Of a stretch of 64,000 bases of DNA, positions 19,536 through 29,177 are shown piece after piece (within the stretch, counting starts at the first letter, position 1; every line of letters starts with the position of its first letter). This DNA comes from Vibrio sp. CDRSL-10 TSBA (GTDB lineage: Bacteria > Pseudomonadota > Gammaproteobacteria > Enterobacterales > Vibrionaceae), in the NCBI GenBank assembly GCA_039696685.1, contig CP155566.1, positions 2,604,001-2,668,000 on the forward strand, in the 5' to 3' direction. The position numbers and the translations under genes were made by a program. Below the pieces are notes generated by a model, which had not been told where the DNA came from, made no database searches, and was given only the letters and a program-made list of their open reading frames with translations.

Positions 19536-20462
19536 TTATTCTACTAAAGCTTTTTTCACTGCGTTACCCAGTTCATCCGGGTTAAATTTCGCAATGAACG
19601 AATTCGCACCGACTCGCTCAACCATCGCTTGGTTGAAGACACCACTCAGTGAAGAGTGAAGAATAACATACAAGTCTTTGAGAGCCGGGTTACGACGAAT
19701 TTCAGCAGTTAGGGTATAACCATCCATTTCCGGCATTTCAATATCTGAAATAACCAGAGAGATCTGATCGTAAATACTCCCCTCTTTTGCCATGTTGGCC
19801 AATTGCTGATGAGCATCTTTGCCGTCTTTGGCGAGGATACACTCAAATCCAATTGACTCAATTGCGCGTTGCACCTGTTTGCGTGCCACGCTTGAATCGT
19901 CCGCAATCAGTATACGGCGTACAATTTCTTTTTCCTGCTCAGCATGAGCAATCTGCTCGCCAATGCTGGCATCCATCACTTCGTTGACCGGAGCGATCTC
20001 AGCCAGAATTTTCTCTACGTCGAGAATTTCCACCAGCTCGTTATCAATATTGGTTACCGCAGTCAGGTAGTTACCTTTACCAGCTCCTTCCGGTGGTGGC
20101 AAAATGGCTTCCCAACGCATATTGATGATGCGCTCAACTGAACTAACCAGGAAAGCCTGAATCGTACGGTTGAACTCAGCAATAACCACAAAACTTTTGT
20201 CAACTTCGGTGGTCGGACGGCCGCCGATCGCCAGACTTAAATCAATCACCGATACGGTCTGACCACGGATGTGCGCAACGCCTTTTACCAATCGATGCAA
20301 ATTAGGCATTGCAGTCAAACGAGGGCACTGGAGAACTTCTTTCACCTTAAATACGTTGATGCCATAACGTTGGCGTCCGTTCAGACGGAAGGTTAGTAAT
20401 TCCAGTCGGTTTTGACCGACGAGTTGCGTACGTTGATTCACAGAATCAAGAATACCCGTCAT
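19536..20462 (-). CDS. cheV: Chemotaxis coupling protein CheV
   Basis: A CheW-like coupling domain (about residues 15-165, GINVFKVKEVLQCP and VKGVAHIRGQTVSVIDL) is fused to a response-regulator receiver domain (about 180-308, RILIADDSSVARKQVQ, phospho-acceptor Asp in VISDIEMPEMDG, conserved Lys in FIAKFNPDEL). It links receptors to CheA and can be phosphorylated. I place the start at 20462 (ATG, GGAG 8 bases upstream) rather than the GTG at 20468. It is divergent from flgA. Confidence 0.93.
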   Translation of the reverse strand: MTGILDSVNQRTQLVGQNRLELLTFRLNGRQRYGINVFKVKEVLQCPRLTAMPNLHRLVKGVAHIRGQTVSVIDLSLAIGGRPTTEVDKSFVVIAEFNRTIQAFLVSSVERIINMRWEAILPPPEGAGKGNYLTAVTNIDNELVEILDVEKILAEIAPVNEVMDASIGEQIAHAEQEKEIVRRILIADDSSVARKQVQRAIESIGFECILAKDGKDAHQQLANMAKEGSIYDQISLVISDIEMPEMDGYTLTAEIRRNPALKDLYVILHSSLSGVFNQAMVERVGANSFIAKFNPDELGNAVKKALVE

Positions 20463-20519
20463 ATGCACATCTCCATCTTAAACATTTTTATGTGAAAAAG
20501 TGATAATCTACCTGAGGCT

Positions 20520-21288
20520 ATGAAGAAACCAGAGAACCGAACCATGATTTCGAATACCCGTGTATGCCAACATACCAAATGTAAGTGTAGAGCTTTCTGC
20601 CACTTTTATTATAACTGTATCGGCTTTTTGTTAGTTTTCTTTAGTCTTTCTGTGCACAGTGCGACACCGGAACAAATTGTTCAAATCCAACAAGCCGCTC
20701 AGCAGCACGTTTCTGAGTAACGTGGATACACCGGCCGGCAGCGAACTGGATGTCAGTGCCGCCAATGTCGATGAGCGTATTTTCGCCACCGACTGCCCTG
20801 CACCACTGCAGACCTCATCATCATCTAACAACGGCTCTGCCAGTGCGATCACTGTGTTAGTAGAATGTGAGCCTGATAACTGGAAAGTCTACGTTCCGGT
20901 CAAATTAACCGTAACGGTTCCCATGGTCACCGCACTCACACCGCTGACCCGCGGTCAGATCATCACAGATCATAATGTGACTATGAGTATGGTAGATCTG
21001 CTGCGCTTCAGACGGCAAGGTTTTTCCTCTCCGGATTTGGTGGTCGGAGCAAAGACCAAGAAAAACCTTAAGTTAGGTGATGTCATCGAGCAAAATGATG
21101 TTTGTGTGGTTTGCCGTAATGAAAACGTACGTATCCGCGCCGTCAGCGGCGGGATGAGCATCACAACCGAAGGCACCGCGTTGTCAGACGGGACCTTTGG
21201 CGAACAGATAAAAGTGAAAAATAGCAAATCTAACCGTATAATAGATGCTCAAGTCAGCGGAATAGGTGAAGTCACCGTACGATTTTAG
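20520..21288 (+). CDS. flgA: Flagella basal-body P-ring chaperone FlgA, +1 base at 20709-20713
   Basis: Periplasmic chaperone for P-ring (FlgI) assembly. An N-terminal hydrophobic signal (IGFLLVFFSLSVHSA) precedes the mature part, and the C-terminal SAF-like domain ends in ANSKSNRIIDAQV-type sequence (KVKNSKSNRIIDAQVSGIGE). Removing one base at 20709-20713 joins QQAAQQHV to LSNVDTPAGSELD and gives 255 residues. An alternative start is the ATG at 20544. It stands alone on the plus strand, opposite cheV. Confidence 0.92.
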
Positions 21289-21336
21289 CTGCCTCTACTC
21301 AACGCAGGGAAATTTACCCGACTGTTAAGAAAAAGC

Positions 21337-21363
21337 TAAAGTTCGTCGCTCAACAGTCGATAT
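21337..21363 (+). promoter_or_regulatory. FliA (sigma-28) promoter of flgMN
   Basis: TAAA (21337-21340), an exact 15-base spacer, then GTCGATAT (21356-21363), matching the vibrio FliA pattern at nearly all positions. It lies 39 bases before the flgM start. FliA control of its own anti-sigma factor is the known arrangement in V. cholerae. Confidence 0.75.
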
Positions 21364-21401
21364 TGACGGTACACGTTCATAGTTTTATAAGGCTCAAAAA
21401 T

Positions 21402-21722
21402 ATGGCAGGCATTGATAACATTCGCTCAGGTAACTCGTTGACGACAACGAACAGAAGCCCTGCGCGTTCAGAATCTAATGCATCATCAACAACTTCTGGC
21501 TCAGTCAGTCAAAGTTCTCAACCGCGTAGCGATGCGGTATCGCTGAGCTCTCAGGGCAAAGCGATCGGTGAAATGCATAACGAAATGGCCGCGACGCCAA
21601 GTTTCGACAGCGCCAAAGTCGCTGCAATCAAAGAAGCGATTGCCAACGGATCGTACAAAGTCGATCCGGAGAAACTGGCCGACAATATGATCAAATTTGA
21701 AAATGAACTGGGTGGCCTGTAA
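21402..21722 (+). CDS. flgM: Anti-sigma-28 factor FlgM
   Basis: Binds FliA until it is exported through the completed hook. The protein has 106 residues, starting MAGIDNIRSGNSLTT. The disordered Ser/Thr-rich N-terminal half and the C-terminal FliA-binding helices (VAAIKEAIANGSYKVDPEKLADNMI) are typical. I chose the ATG at 21402 over an upstream in-frame ATG at 21363, because the latter lies inside the promoter and family members start at MAGID. Confidence 0.95.
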   Translation: MAGIDNIRSGNSLTTTNRSPARSESNASSTTSGSVSQSSQPRSDAVSLSSQGKAIGEMHNEMAATPSFDSAKVAAIKEAIANGSYKVDPEKLADNMIKFENELGGL

Positions 21723-21757
21723 GCTGATACTCAGTCCGGCAAAAAGGTGATGAAGTC

Positions 21758-22183
21758 ATGGCAGCATTAAAAGACTTAGTCGAGTTCCAGCTCAGAAACG
21801 CTCAGGATCTGTCCGCGTTACTGGAGCAGGAAAAAATTGCCATCACCAGCCGTGTTGCCGCGGATATAGAAACGCTGGCAAAACAAAAAATTACTTTAGT
21901 TGGCCAGTTGCAACAGACCGATCAGCGCATTTCCAATCATCCTCATGTTCCGAGCCTGACAGAAGATGAATACTTGGCGAATCTGGTCGAACAAATCCGC
22001 ACCCTGGTACAAGAGTGCCAACAAGCCAATGCCGTCAACGGTGAAGCGCTGAATCGTGCCCAGCTCAGTTTCAACAAACTGAATAATCTGATGCAACAAA
22101 GTCACGGTAAAATCGGTATGACTTACAACGCGACCGGTCAAACCCATACCGTGTCGACCTTAGGCACCAATATTAAAGCTTAA
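21758..22183 (+). CDS. flgN: Flagellar export chaperone FlgN
   Basis: 141-residue helical protein with heptad-like spacing, 35 bases after flgM. FlgN is the cytoplasmic chaperone for FlgK and FlgL. The call rests on position, length and the family-like stretch LVEFQLRNAQDLSALLEQEK, since these chaperones diverge strongly. Confidence 0.88.
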   Translation: MAALKDLVEFQLRNAQDLSALLEQEKIAITSRVAADIETLAKQKITLVGQLQQTDQRISNHPHVPSLTEDEYLANLVEQIRTLVQECQQANAVNGEALNRAQLSFNKLNNLMQQSHGKIGMTYNATGQTHTVSTLGTNIKA

Positions 22184-22235
22184 GTTAGTTTTTTGGTTCA
22201 CGGTGTCAACGTGCACTAGTCAGATAATAAAAATG

Positions 22236-22280
22236 CAGATAATAAAAAAGCGGCTTGAACGGCCGCTTTTTTATTATCTG
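22236..22280. terminator. Bidirectional terminator between flgN and flgP
   Basis: Long near-perfect inverted repeat CAGATAATAAAAAAGCGGC / GCCGCTTTTTTATTATCTG. It has A and T runs on both sides, so it can stop flgMN from the left and flgOP from the right. Confidence 0.88.
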
Positions 22281-22310
22281 GAGAGAAGAGAGATCAGCAC
22301 AGAGTTAGGA

Positions 22311-22749
22311 TCAGAATAATGTTTGCTGACGATTTTCCGGTACCTGCTGCACTTCACCGTAGTCACGCAGACGATCCATTTTACGAATGTCGAGACGCAG
22401 CTCAGTCACGTAATTGTCGCCGACTTTATAACTGCGCACCACTTCCGCACCGCGAATCACACCATCAACAGCACCGGCCGTCAGTTCAGTACCCATGCGC
22501 TGATCCTGCAGTTGCGAACGCCCGCTGACGCGCATCCCGTACACCTGTTCGGCGAGTTCACGATAAGCATCTATTTTCGATGCGCGCATCGCGCGAAACC
22601 TGTTTCTCTGCCGTATCGCGGCCACGCTGTTCATTAATATTGGCGTAACCTACCGCCGTTAACCATTCATCCGCGCGCAAAGTCTGGAGTGGCTGACATC
22701 CGGATAAGGCCATCACAGCGGCCAGCAATAAGAGTAATCCGTATTTCAT
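22311..22749 (-). CDS. flgP: Flagellar outer-membrane lipoprotein FlgP, +1 base at 22595-22599
   Basis: LPP20-family lipoprotein needed for polar-flagellar motility in vibrios. It has a lipoprotein signal (MKYGLLLLLAAVMALSGC, Cys18) and a family core ending in VTELRLDIRKMDRLRDYG. Removing one base at 22595-22599 restores AEKQVRAMRASKIDAYRELA and 145 residues. It lies 9 bases behind flgO and forms the flgOP pair. Confidence 0.9.
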
Positions 22750-22758
22750 CCTTTCCTC

Positions 22759-23394
22759 CTAGGGACGCAATATCACAGTGTAGGGTTGAGTCATGGTTGG
22801 ATCGGAACGAATTAACACCCCATCCTGAGTACGCATACTGTTCAGCGTATCCAAATCGCGGCCAATACGATCCGCCGGCAAAAAGCCTTGTGCCGTTGCC
22901 ACCACAACGCGCGACTGCATGCCGACCACGCGAGCATTAATTAATACCCCGCCTTCCTGACGCAACATAGTCCCGGTTAGTACGTACTGGATCTCTTGTT
23001 GCTGGGCCAGATCCTTCCATTCACGACTGAACGCAAAATCACCCTGTTGAGTGACCTGAATGGAGCCTGTGGTTTTGAAATCCACCACTTTAAAGCCACG
23101 ACGCTGAAACTGATAAATCAACCCTTCCGAAACGGAATTACCCAGCCAGTTAGTGGTGTCCATATTCTGTAAATCAACAAAAGAGGTAATCGCTATCGGG
23201 GTGCGTGCGGTCACACTGGTATTCGATTCCACCAGATCTTCGGTCAGACTGTCCACAAAGAAGTTCAGGGTATGACGCGGACTCTCCATCAACATGAACT
23301 GTGAACCGCCGTATGACTCTTTGCCGTTATAAATCGGGGCATAAGAGCAGGCGGTCAACATGACCACCGGCACTAAACAAAGCCATTTTTTCAT
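22759..23394 (-). CDS. flgO: Flagellar outer-membrane protein FlgO
   Basis: Secreted/outer-membrane protein of the flgOP pair, required for full motility in V. cholerae. It has 211 residues and a lipobox-like LTAC (Cys16), then a FlgO domain (TPIAITSFVDLQNMDTTNWLGNSVSE). The start at 23394 is preferred over 23403, because GGAG lies 9 bases before it and directly abuts the upstream ATG. Confidence 0.9.
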   Translation of the reverse strand: MKKWLCLVPVVMLTACSYAPIYNGKESYGGSQFMLMESPRHTLNFFVDSLTEDLVESNTSVTARTPIAITSFVDLQNMDTTNWLGNSVSEGLIYQFQRRGFKVVDFKTTGSIQVTQQGDFAFSREWKDLAQQQEIQYVLTGTMLRQEGGVLINARVVGMQSRVVVATAQGFLPADRIGRDLDTLNSMRTQDGVLIRSDPTMTQPYTVILRP

Positions 23395-23524
23395 TATCTT
23401 CATCTCCAGATATACTAAGGCGATACGTTCAATTTCACTCTCTCTGATGAAACTGGAACGCTCTTTGCTTTTCTAAGCTGAGACCACTTTGAACAGCAAA
23501 TGCCTACATCAGCTGAAAATTAAA

Positions 23525-23542
23525 AAGCAAAATTTGTACCTG
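23525..23542 (-). promoter_or_regulatory. Possible sigma-54 promoter of flgOP
   Basis: The minus strand reads AGGTACAAATTTTGCTTT. GG and GC are ten bases apart and the -12 part is good, but the -24 part is weak. flgOP is known to be a class III (sigma-54/FlrC) operon in V. cholerae, which makes the site plausible. Confidence 0.4.
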
Positions 23543-23556
23543 ACTGGTAAATTACG

Positions 23557-24691
23557 ATGAAAAAAAACATTTCTTCTTTAGTTTCAATGCTTTTATTGGC
23601 ACTTTGGATTCCTGCAGCCCACGCGGCCTGGTATGAAGTTACCGGAACCTCGACCATTGTTGCCTCCGAGGAATCGGCAAGACTGCATGCATTGGAAGAT
23701 GCCATCTATAAAGCGGTAAATTTTGCCGGGGCAGATATCGGCAGCATCAGCAACCTGCTGCCACTCTTGCAAGACAACCGGCGCGAATATCTGTTTGCCA
23801 ATCATGAGGTACGCTCAATTTTAGTGGAAAACCGCCTTGTGGTCGGGAATGTGATGCAGGTGCGCGCCCGGATTGATATTTATCCATCGGCAACAGCTTG
23901 CCACATCAGCAACTATAAAAAGACATTTATGATCGGCAATATTGATGTTGCCTCCCCACAACAAGCCGTGATGGGTCAGATCTACGATGTCGGCGATGAC
24001 TTCGCCCATATCCTCAACCGCCAGATCGAGCAGGACTCACACAGCTTTATGTCCGTGGGGACGACTGATTACGACATGGACGCCCGCAACCCGGAACGAA
24101 TCAAAATGTTGGCTCAGGATTCAGGCGCTCAGTACCTGGTTGGTGGAGTGATCACCGACCTGACCGCAACCGTAGATCAGAAAACCTTTCAGGACGATGT
24201 GATTAACCGCCAGTTCGCTTTGGAACTGCATGTATTCGACGGCAAGACCGGCAGCGAAGTCTATAAAGGTAACTATCGTGAAGTGGCAAACTGGCCGTTT
24301 CGCGAAAACCAGTCAGGTCGATACCCGCAGCGCGCGCTTCTGGACATCCACTTACGGCCAGATGCTGCTCCAGGTTAGCCGCGATATCATGCTGGATCTG
24401 GAATCACAGATTTCCTGCAAAATAACCCTGCCCGAGGTCGTGGCCAAATTTGGTGAAACCGTGACAATGGATTTAGGCAGAATTCACGGCGTCAGAGAGG
24501 GCGATAAGCTGCAGCTGTGGCACACCGGTGCCTTTATCGATCAAAACGGCCTGCCGCGTAACAAAGTATCACAAAGCGAAATCACCCTGACCGTAAGCCG
24601 TGTCTATGACACCAACGCAGAACTGACCGTAGACCAGCCTGAGCTGGCTTCCAGTATTCAAGTTGGCGACGTAATGCACAAACAGCTGTGA
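23557..24691 (+). CDS. flgT: Flagellar H-ring protein FlgT, +1 base at 24297-24301
   Basis: Periplasmic protein of the H ring around the LP ring, specific to sodium-driven polar motors of vibrios and relatives. A signal peptide (MLLLALWIPAAHA, then AWYEVTG) is followed by the three-domain body. Removing one base at 24297-24301 restores NWPFAKTSQVDTRSARFW and 377 residues, the size known from V. alginolyticus. It is divergent from flgO. Confidence 0.92.
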
Positions 24692-24746
24692 TTGTGATTT
24701 GAAAACATGAATTTATTCAAATAATTGGGTAGTATATTACCCATCC

Positions 24747-24823
24747 GCTCCCGTGGCACAGCTGGATAGCGCGGCCCCCTCCTAAGGGGCAGGTCACAGG
24801 TTCGAATCCTGTCGGGAGCGCCA
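24747..24823 (+). tRNA. tRNA-Arg (CCT)
   Basis: 77-base cloverleaf with acceptor GCTCCCG/CGGGAGC, anticodon loop around CCT (CCCTCCTAAGGG) and encoded CCA. It marks the left edge of the variable segment. Confidence 0.94.
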
Positions 24824-24833
24824 TCTTTTTACA

Positions 24834-24868
24834 GGGCTTAGTGATGAATATCGCTAAGCCCTTTTTGT
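24834..24868 (+). terminator. Terminator after tRNA-Arg
   Basis: Stem GGGCTTAGTGAT / ATCGCTAAGCCC (one mismatch) followed by TTTTTG. With the next terminator it accounts for the structured parts of the 338-base gap 24824-25161. Confidence 0.85.
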
Positions 24869-25039
24869 TTGCCGCCTCCGCTAATTAGCAAATAAGACAA
24901 CATGACGTATGGCCGGACTCAGATCTCAGCGGTATTGAACATCTAACCTCAGCGACTCATTCTGTATAGCCTGACAGGCTACGCAACTGACTCTGCGCCC
25001 AAAGAAATAAACTCAGTTAAACATCAATATCACCGACAA

Positions 25040-25072
25040 AAAAATCCCCTCAACCACAAAGATGAGGGGATT
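25040..25072 (-). terminator. Terminator after mqo
   Basis: Minus-strand stem ATCCCCTCA / TGAGGGGAT followed by a run of seven T, 90 bases downstream of the mqo stop. Confidence 0.85.
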
Positions 25073-25161
25073 AGAGATAAACTCGCTATGCTTTATCGGC
25101 AACACTAGGTTGTATCACTTCGCATTAGGCTTTGCAGCGCAGCTTATCAGATAGCTTGAGC

Positions 25162-26800
25162 TTATAGCTCGATATCCGCAATCGGTGCTTTCTCAGGGAT
25201 AACCGCATCAGCATCTGGTGCCGGCGCATCGCCTTGCGCCTGCTGAGGTTTGTGCAGACCGAGTACGGTACTGGTGTAGTTCAGCTCGTTTAGCGTCGCT
25301 TCAACATCACCATTCAGATGCTGACCAAATGAAGGAATGATCTGCTTCAGTTTATCGTTCCAGACACCATCAACACGCTCGCTAAATACGGATTTCAAAA
25401 CATTCAGCATGATAGGGGCTGCGGTAGACGCACCTGGCGATGCACCCAGCAGAGCCGCCAGTGTTTTATCTTGTGAAGCAACGACTTCAGTACCAAATTG
25501 CAGACGACCGCCTTTCTCTTGGTCTTTCTTGATAATTTGTACACGTTGTCCTGCTGTCCACAGTCTCCAGTCTGCTTTTTTCGCATTCGGATAGTACTTC
25601 TGCAGCTCAGCAAAACGGTCCTCGTCATCCTGCAGCACCTGGCCAATCAAGTAAGTCACCAGATTAAAGTTATCCAGGCCGACATGCACCATAGGCATCA
25701 GGTTATCTGCGGTGGTCGAACTCATAAGATCCCACAGTGAACCATTTTTCAGGAACTTAGTTGAGAAGGTAGCGAACGGACCAAACAGGATCACTTCTTT
25801 ACCATCAATGCGACGCGCATCCAGGTGTGGTACTGACATAGGTGGCGCACCGACTTCAGCCTGACCGTACACTTTGGCCAGATGCTGTTGCACTACTTCC
25901 TGGTTTTCGGTGATAAGGAAACTGGCCACCGACCGGGAAGCCGCCATAGTTATCCGCTTCAGGAATACCCGATGCCTGCAGCAGCGGCAATGACGCGCCA
26001 CCAGCACCGATGAAAACGAATTTAGCGTGGATCTGTTTTTCCTGCTCGCCGTTGGCCAGATCAGCCACAGTCACAGTCCAGCTGCCGTCCGTGTTCTGTT
26101 TCAGGCCACGAACTTCAGTTTGCAGTTGCAGATCAAAGTTCGGTTGCGATTGCAGCGAGCTGACCAGTTGGCGGGTGATTTCACCGTAGTTCACATCCGT
26201 CCCCAGCACTGAGCGGGTGGCGGCAACTTTCTGATTCGGATCACGACCTTCCATGACCAGCGGCGCCCAGGCTTTGATCTGTGCCGGATCTTCTGAATAA
26301 TCCATACTCTGGAACAGCGTGTTTTTCTGCAATTCAGCGTAACGGGCGCGCAGGAAGTTAACATTAGTATCACCCCACACGAAACTCATGTGATTGACGC
26401 TGCGGATAAAAGATGCCGGGTTATGCATCACTTGCTGATCGACCTGATAAGCCCAAAACTGACGGCTGATCTGGAAGTCTTCATTCACCTTAACCGCTTT
26501 GGTTACATCGACGCTACCATCCTGCATTTGCGGAGTATAGTTCAGCTCCATCAGCGCAGAGTGACCGGTACCTGCGTTGTTCCAACCATTCGAGCTTTCT
26601 TGGGCAACATTGTCCAGACGTTCAACCATGGTCATGTTCCACTCAGGCTCCAGCTCCTGCAGATACGTCCCCAGAGTCGCGCTCATGATCCCGCCGCCAA
26701 TCAGCAGCACATCAACCGGTGAATCATTATCATCAGCATACGCTGACGGAAAAGATGTCATACTGGCAACAGCAAACAACATCATGACTAATTTTTTCAT
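25162..26800 (-). CDS. mqo: Malate:quinone oxidoreductase, +1 base at 25918-25922
   Basis: FAD enzyme that oxidises L-malate to oxaloacetate and reduces quinone at the membrane. The Rossmann FAD motif [17 protein letters not shown] is at about residues 31-47, then [20 protein letters not shown]. Removing one base at 25918-25922 restores [18 protein letters not shown] and 545 residues. The N-terminus ([22 protein letters not shown]) looks like a signal sequence, as in the E. coli homologue. It stands alone with its own terminator. Its presence here departs from the V. cholerae gene order I remember. Confidence 0.94.
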
Positions 26801-27482
26801 AAAGACACTGACCTTAAATATAAAAATTGAGCAGCGGAGGGAAAACCCGCCTTTGCTCTAAAAAATGGATAACCGATGGATATTAAGTAGTTAATCTGTC
26901 AACAACGCATCAATAAATAATCACCTCAAGCCATGTGCCTTAAATAAATAATGATAAAATTAATTAATAGCGCAACACGACCAGATTTAAATTAACATTA
27001 TTAAAAATAAGCATCGTTATATTTTGAATGAAAAACACGGTGTAAAATCACTCAATAAAGATTAACTAACCATGACTTAGCAGTCATAAAAATAAGACTT
27101 CACTTATTTAGCTTTGACTAAATACACTGCGTGCCACAGTGTCCTTCCTTGTGGCACGCAAACTACCACAGCAAAAATGTGAAGTAAACAAACAAATCAA
27201 CAACAAAAGCTTCACGAATTTGGTCTTTTTTAAATAATTCAATATATAGAATAACATCCCATATAAAGACGCATTATAAACACTACAATATCAAAGGTTA
27301 TGCACTAAAAAATAAACACTCCGTCAAATACCACTAATAAAATAAGGTATTAGCTAAATACAAAAATAGCCGTAAATATATAATGTTACTTTCCGGAAAA
27401 TCGCTGTATTTTCATTCATCTTACTAACTACATTTAGCATCTTTCAAGAGATGTGTTTATATCCGTACCAATAATAATCAGG
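26801..27482. other. AT-rich stretch without a recognisable gene
   Basis: About 680 bases, visibly more AT-rich than the flanks. They lie between the mqo start and the 117-bp duplication, with only short frames in all readings. It must hold the mqo promoter. I could not assign one with confidence. Confidence 0.5.
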
Positions 27483-27716
27483 AAGACATAAACGGGACAC
27501 TCCCCTTTGCGCACTCCACCTTTAACCATACTTTCCATACAGAGTTATTGCATGCCGCAGAGAGCTGAACCGGAGTTATTTAAGAAGCCAATTGTGTTCA
27601 AGACATAAACGGGACACTCCCCTTTACGCACTCCACCTTTAACCATACTTTCCATACAGAGTTATTGCATGCCGCAGAGAGCTGAACCGGAGTTATTTAA
27701 GAAGCCAATTGTGTTC
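27483..27716. repeat. Two tandem copies of a 117-bp unit
   Basis: Copy 1 (27483-27599) and copy 2 (27600-27716) differ at one position I could see (G at 27509, A at 27626). Each copy contains a REP-like element (AACGGGACACTCCCCTTT at 27491 and 27608). The array ends 50 bases before the transposase gene. Confidence 0.9.
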
Positions 27717-27766
27717 TGGCTAAACTCAGCCACAATCCAACCATTCAGCCACTACGAGTTTATGTT

Positions 27767-28730
27767 ATGACCACGGCGCGATCCCAGCTTATCTTTCCAG
27801 ACATCACTCCCTACTATCATTGTGTGTCACGCTGTGTGCGCCGCTCCTTTTTGTGTGGTCAGGATCCGCTGACCGGACAGTGCTATGAACATCGTAAAAC
27901 CTGGGTTGAGGAACGAATCTTGGTCCTCGGCGAAATTTACTGCATCGATATCTGTGCTTATGCAGTCATGAGTAATCACTACCATCTCGTCGTACGTATA
28001 GACCAAAAGACCGCTCAGTCCTTATCCGCCGCAGACATCATTGCCCGCTGGCGCTGTGAACATCACCTCCCGCCGCTAATTGAACGCTACCTGACAGGGG
28101 CACTGAGCAATCAGACCGAGCTAAATCTGTGTAACGAGATAATCGAGATCTGGCGCAGCCGCCTTGGATCACTGAGCTGGTTTATGAAAGAGCTTAATTA
28201 CGACATCGCGGTGCAAGCAAACCGGGAGGACGAATGCACCGGCAGATTCTGGGAAGGTCGCTTTAAATCCCAAGCACTACTGGATGAAAAGGCACTGCTT
28301 GCCGCGATGGCTTACGTCGATCTAAACCCGGTTTCGGGCACGAGTAGCCGACGCTCCTGAGCAATCTGAGCATACCTCGATCAAAGCTCGGCTGGATTGC
28401 TTCACCCAAGGAAGGAATGAAACAGGGAGTCTCGCCAGTTTTGTCGGTTATCAGCCGCTGGATAATAGTGACGGGATACCATTTCGGTTTATGGATTATC
28501 TTGAACTTCTTGACTGGATTGGAAAACAGATTCGTCATGATGGTAAAGGTCATATAGCTCAGCATCTGCCCGCAATTCTGCAGCGACTTTCACTGACACA
28601 GCCACAATGTTTAACCTTGTGTACTCAGCTTGAAACCAAATCCAGACGATGGATAGGTGGCTCTCAACCATTGCGCATTGCCAAGCAGAACCTCAACAGA
28701 CAACGAATGGTTGGCTTAGTCATTACATAG
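27767..28730 (+). CDS. REP-associated tyrosine transposase (RAYT, Y1/HUH family), +1 base at 28331-28335
   Basis: Single-strand-specific HUH transposase of the IS200/IS605-like Y1 superfamily, domesticated type. The metal-binding HUH motif is HYH (residues 71-73, MSNHYHLVV). Tyr145 in MKELNYDIAVQANR is the candidate nucleophile, followed by GRFWEGRFKS and AYVDLNPVRA. Removing one base at 28331-28335 restores the last of these and extends the protein from 198 to 320 residues. No IS-type terminal structure is evident. GGGACAC-type repeats lie on both sides and elsewhere in the window, as expected for a RAYT with its REP family. The assignment of partner repeats is inference. Confidence 0.88.
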
Positions 28731-28994
28731 ATACAATGAATACTTTAATGATTTAGCGCTGCTTTCATTTCTCATTAATGAGAGTTAATTTAATTTCCAT
28801 CATCAATAGTGAGGAAAATTTAGTACTTATCCCTCTCCGCTTACACCATAAAATAAGCAACTACATTCTTATTAGATAATCTCATCTAGCTAAATTATCC
28901 GCCGCAAAAATAACAACCCACGCAATTAACCCTGTCCGTTTAGTGGCTAATTTTCAGGCCAATTCGTTGTTTTTTATACGGCGCCTTTTTTTGC

Positions 28995-29036
28995 AAAGAT
29001 GTGTGTCCAGTTCCATTTCTAAACTTGTGTGTCCCT
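28995..29036. repeat. Two REP-like GTGTGTCC elements
   Basis: GATGTGTGTCCAG (about 28998-29010) and CTTGTGTGTCCC (29024-29035) lie downstream of the RAYT gene. They are in inverse orientation to the copies upstream of it, so the gene is bracketed by opposite-facing elements. Otherwise the 447-base gap 28731-29177 is AT-rich and without a gene. Confidence 0.6.
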
Positions 29037-29177
29037 TTTGTGGCGGGGGCCAGCTTCATTTCGCGCAAATCTGACATCGCCCTGATGAAGGGCGATCAGT
29101 TTCCCCTATTCTGTCGCTACTATTCTTGCGAATTTATTCTACTATTACTATTAACAATATTATCTATAACATCGCGT

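Noticed and set aside
27767..28730. A complete IS200/IS605 insertion sequence
   Set aside because: No subterminal hairpins or element ends could be identified, and the protein and its flanking repeats fit a domesticated RAYT better.
29001..29177. Upstream in-frame extension of the 168-residue gene
   Set aside because: The extension translates a REP-like element and a hydrophobic stretch without a start signal; the ATG at 29178 begins the coherent part.
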